NCBI GenBank assembly: GCA_002720855.1
Contig: PBIN01000014.1
Location: 581,619-645,618 of the forward strand
Origin: Rhodospirillaceae bacterium
GTDB lineage: Bacteria; Pseudomonadota; Alphaproteobacteria; MPNO01; UBA2964
DNA: 64,000 nt
Reading direction: 5' to 3'
The notes under the pieces are model-generated. The model saw only the letters and a list, made by a program, of their open reading frames with translations, did no database searches and was not told the origin of the DNA. Both the position numbers and the translations under genes were made by a program. Positions 61,768 to 64,000 of this stretch are shown piece after piece (positions within the stretch are counted from its first letter, which is position 1; every line of letters starts with the position of its first letter).

Positions 61768-62511
61768 ATGGCGGCGAAACAGCGCGTTGACCAGCTTCTG
61801 GTGACGCGCGGTCTCGCCGAAAATCGAACGCGTGCGCAGGCGCTCATCCTTGCAGGCACAGTTTATGCTGGCGAAATACGGCTGGACAAACCCGGCCATC
61901 AAATAGCGGAAGATATTGATATAGAAGTTCGCGGTCGGCCACACCCTTGGGTGTCCCGTGGCGGCATCAAACTTGCACATGGCCTGGAACGTTTCTCACT
62001 ATCAGTTGCTGGCAAGATTTGTGTAGATATTGGGTCATCGACAGGTGGCTTTACCGATGTCCTTCTTCAGAACGGCGCGGCCAGGGTATATGCCGTGGAC
62101 GTGGGGCGTGGTCAGCTGGACTGGAAACTTCGAAACGATGACCGGGTCGTCGTGCTTGAAGGTGTTAACGCTCGACACCTCAATGAGAGTAACGTGTCTA
62201 AAGCGGCGTCTATAGTTGTGTGCGATGCCAGTTTTATCGGTTTGCGAACGGTGTTGCCGCCGGCTTTAAACATGGCGGCCCCCGAGGCTGCGCTCATCGC
62301 ACTCATCAAGCCTCAGTTTGAAGTAGGTAAGGGGCGCGTTGGTAAAGGCGGCGTTGTCAGAGACGAGAGTTTGCACGAAGAGGTGTGCCAGACCATCCGC
62401 GACTGGTTGACGGACGATATGGAATGGGAGGTGGGCGGTATTGAAAAGAGTCCCATTACAGGCCCAAAAGGAAATATTGAGTTCCTTATATATGCGACAC
62501 GTCGGCCGTGA
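61768..62511 (+). CDS. tlyA: TlyA-family rRNA 2'-O-methyltransferase (hemolysin A-like)
   Basis: A 247-residue protein with an N-terminal S4 RNA-binding domain (QRVDQLLVTRGLAENRTRAQALILAG read in two parts, residues 6-30) and a C-terminal FtsJ/Rossmann methyltransferase domain (CVDIGSSTGGFTDVLLQNGA). The linker WVSRGGIKLAHGLE is the TlyA signature. The enzyme 2'-O-methylates ribosomal RNA. It follows dxs by 12 nt, and its TGA overlaps the GTG of the next gene. Confidence 0.93.
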   Translation: MAAKQRVDQLLVTRGLAENRTRAQALILAGTVYAGEIRLDKPGHQIAEDIDIEVRGRPHPWVSRGGIKLAHGLERFSLSVAGKICVDIGSSTGGFTDVLLQNGAARVYAVDVGRGQLDWKLRNDDRVVVLEGVNARHLNESNVSKAASIVVCDASFIGLRTVLPPALNMAAPEAALIALIKPQFEVGKGRVGKGGVVRDESLHEEVCQTIRDWLTDDMEWEVGGIEKSPITGPKGNIEFLIYATRRP

Positions 62512-63788
62512 CTGAGCTCGAACTGAGAATTTCCGCTCTGGGTTCCAGAGGTGACGGTATTGCAGAGTCTTCTGACGGCCCCGTTTTCGTGCCTTATTCT
62601 CTGCCTGGCGATTTGGTGACCGTGAGAATAGAGAAATCGAAATCAGGTCCCGGCCGGGGAAAGTTACTATCCGTCCTTGAGAGCGGTCCAAATCGCGTCG
62701 AGGCGTCTTGCGAACATTATACCAAGTGTGGCGGATGCTCAGTGCAACAACTGTCTCTGCCGGATTATTACGACTGGAAACGGGAAATTGTTTGTGATGC
62801 CTTGAAGCGGCAGGGCCTGGATAGAAATGTAGTCCATGAACTCGTCACCGGAAGAACTGAGGAACGCCGCCGGGCCAGGTTTTCGGCGAAGAAACTGGTG
62901 TCTGGAACCGTTCTTGGTTTCTTGGAGGCACGAAGCCACAGAATTGTTTCGTTGTCACAATGTCCTGTCTTGTCGCCGTCCATCACTCAAATAATGTCGC
63001 CTTTGCGCGATCTTTTGGGCAGCTTGCTAAGTCACCGCCCTTCAGCGGAAGTTGCTGTAACAGAGACGGATTCGGGTTTGGATATCTGTCTGTATATGCC
63101 GATGGGTCCTGAGTTGAATGCCAGGATGCTATTGGCAGAATTTGCGGCCCGTCATGATATCGCGCGTATCAGTTGGGATTCTTTTAGATCTAGTTCCTCC
63201 GAATTTTCTGAACCGATCGTTTCCAATCATATGGCAGTGATGGAATTTGGCGATATTCCTGTTGCGGTTCCACCCGATGCTTTCGTGCAACCGACGAAAT
63301 TTGGCGAGGATGTCTTGCGGGAGTGCATCATAACAGCGGTTTCGGACTCCAAAAAAATTGTCGAACTGTTTGCCGGGTGTGGCTCCTTTACGCTGCCCAT
63401 GGCAGTAGAGGGGCATCACATATCAGCATTCGACTATGCCGACGATCACATGATGGCATTATTAGCGGCAGTGCGGTCCAATGGACTAGCGGACAGGGTT
63501 TCCGTTGCTGAGAGAAATCTCAAACGCCGACCTTTGGATGCCTCAGAGTTTGACGGCGTTGATGCCGTTGTTCTGGATCCGCCACGCGCCGGGGCACCGG
63601 AACAAATAAAACACCTCGCCCAGAGTGAGGTGCCGGTAATTGCCTACGTTTCCTGTAATCCACTTAGTTTTGCGCGGGACGCAAGAGTGTTGGTTGAAGG
63701 TGGTTACCGGCTTGATCGCGTCGTACCGGTCGACCAGTTTCTTTGGTCGCCCCACGTAGAGTTGTTTGGCGTTTTAAAACGCGCATAG
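62508..63788 (+). CDS. RumA/TrmA-like RNA (uracil-5-)-methyltransferase
   Basis: A 426-residue SAM enzyme with a TRAM-like N-terminal domain (LGSRGDGIAESSDGPVFVPY), a cysteine set CEHYTKCGGCSVQQL for a [4Fe-4S] cluster, FAGCGSFTLPMA (SAM motif I), LDPPRAGAPEQIKHLA, and the catalytic Cys in YVSCNPLSFARD. It corresponds to the RlmC/RlmD group that makes 5-methyluridine in 23S rRNA. Start GTG 62508 overlaps the tlyA stop as GTGA. Which uridine it modifies cannot be told. Confidence 0.9.
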   Translation: MTELELRISALGSRGDGIAESSDGPVFVPYSLPGDLVTVRIEKSKSGPGRGKLLSVLESGPNRVEASCEHYTKCGGCSVQQLSLPDYYDWKREIVCDALKRQGLDRNVVHELVTGRTEERRRARFSAKKLVSGTVLGFLEARSHRIVSLSQCPVLSPSITQIMSPLRDLLGSLLSHRPSAEVAVTETDSGLDICLYMPMGPELNARMLLAEFAARHDIARISWDSFRSSSSEFSEPIVSNHMAVMEFGDIPVAVPPDAFVQPTKFGEDVLRECIITAVSDSKKIVELFAGCGSFTLPMAVEGHHISAFDYADDHMMALLAAVRSNGLADRVSVAERNLKRRPLDASEFDGVDAVVLDPPRAGAPEQIKHLAQSEVPVIAYVSCNPLSFARDARVLVEGGYRLDRVVPVDQFLWSPHVELFGVLKRA

Positions 63789-63790
63789 GT

Positions 63791-64000
63791 TCAACCGCAT
63801 TGGCCGCGATGTCGCAACAGATGGTCGGCGAGAACGCAGGCCATCATTGCTTCACCCACTGGAACGCCACGAATTCCAACGCATGGATCATGGCGACCTT
63901 TGGTTGCTATTGTTGTATTTCGGCCCTGTCTCGAAACGGTATCCCTGGGTGTCAGAATTGAACTTGTCGGCTTAACAGCAAACCGAACCACGATGTCCTG
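63791..64000 (-). CDS. aroC: Chorismate synthase, C-terminal end (partial)
   Basis: The last 70 or so residues of chorismate synthase, cut by the right edge of the window; the N-terminal part lies beyond it. The segment [15 protein letters not shown], then [18 protein letters not shown] and [14 protein letters not shown], is the strongly conserved end of the family (FMN and EPSP contacts). It converts EPSP to chorismate in the shikimate pathway. Its stop is 2 nt from that of the convergent RNA methyltransferase gene. Confidence 0.93.
   Translation of the reverse strand, partial: QDIVVRFAVKPTSSILTPRDTVSRQGRNTTIATKGRHDPCVGIRGVPVGEAMMACVLADHLLRHRGQCG

Noticed and set aside
1-64000. Prophage, insertion sequence, integron or CRISPR array
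   Set aside because: No transposase, integrase, phage structural gene, regular short repeats or tRNA-flanked boundary was seen, despite the accessory gene content.

Overview
The window reads as part of an alphaproteobacterial chromosome, probably from a marine Rhodospirillales- or SAR116-like lineage. This is inferred from the DUF2336 protein, the xseB-ispA-dxs-tlyA order, a Roseobacter-style SoeABC set, a base composition near 50% G+C by eye, and frequent GTG/TTG starts. No tRNA, rRNA, CRISPR, transposase or integrase was seen. TAG, TAA and TGA all serve as normal terminators.

Layout. 1-2 kb: the 3' end of a luciferase-like monooxygenase gene and a DUF2336 gene. 2.1-7.2 kb: five consecutive EamA/DMT transporter genes and a glutathione S-transferase, joined by 4-nt start/stop overlaps. 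7.2-8.8 kb: two tandem membrane-protein paralogues, the first broken by an in-frame TAG. 8.8-12.4 kb: a UbiD decarboxylase gene flanked by two more DMT genes. 12.4-19.4 kb: an unknown anchored protein, a permease, a SIMPL protein, an MFS transporter, a ThDP enzyme and a TerB-like protein. 19.5-23.4 kb: a UbiD / acyl-adenylating ligase / methyltransferase operon. 23.7-27.3 kb: an isopenicillin-N-synthase-like oxygenase, an FAD dehydrogenase and a Sel1-repeat protein. 27.4-30.6 kb: a complete TctCAB uptake system with two hairpins. 30.8-36.2 kb: four TauD/TfdA dioxygenases, a PhyH dioxygenase, an alpha/beta hydrolase and a relic of a TauE/SafE exporter. 36.3-38.7 kb: a cysteine-rich unknown, a methyltransferase and a lipoprotein. 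38.7-42.7 kb: a UbiD / MarR / double-cupin / DHDPS-like aldolase run. 42.9-43.9 kb: a nitrile hydratase / thiocyanate hydrolase-like pair. 43.9-44.9 kb: an LpxR-like gene broken by TAG. 45-47 kb: a class V aminotransferase plus an unknown RidA-like partner. 47-52.6 kb: soeCBA-like molybdoenzyme genes divergent from a persulfide-dioxygenase-like gene. 52.6-57.4 kb: an RND efflux pair. 57.6-64 kb: an HDAC-family gene, xseB-ispA-dxs-tlyA-RNA methyltransferase, and the 3' end of aroC.

Two themes link the accessory genes. One is uptake and breakdown of small organic, probably aromatic, acids: three UbiD enzymes, a ligase, a cupin dioxygenase, an aldolase, TctABC and DMT carriers. The other is sulfur chemistry: TauD-family enzymes that may release sulfite, a thiocyanate-hydrolase-like pair, a persulfide-dioxygenase-like enzyme, a SoeABC-like sulfite oxidase and a decayed sulfite-exporter relic. 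The family assignments are solid. Substrates, and the idea that these genes form pathways, are inference.

The most notable findings are the five-gene DMT array, the hydratase pair that lacks the beta C-terminal module, the UbiD-MarR-cupin-aldolase run with an apparently swapped cupin metal site, and three separate reading frames each interrupted by one in-frame TAG.
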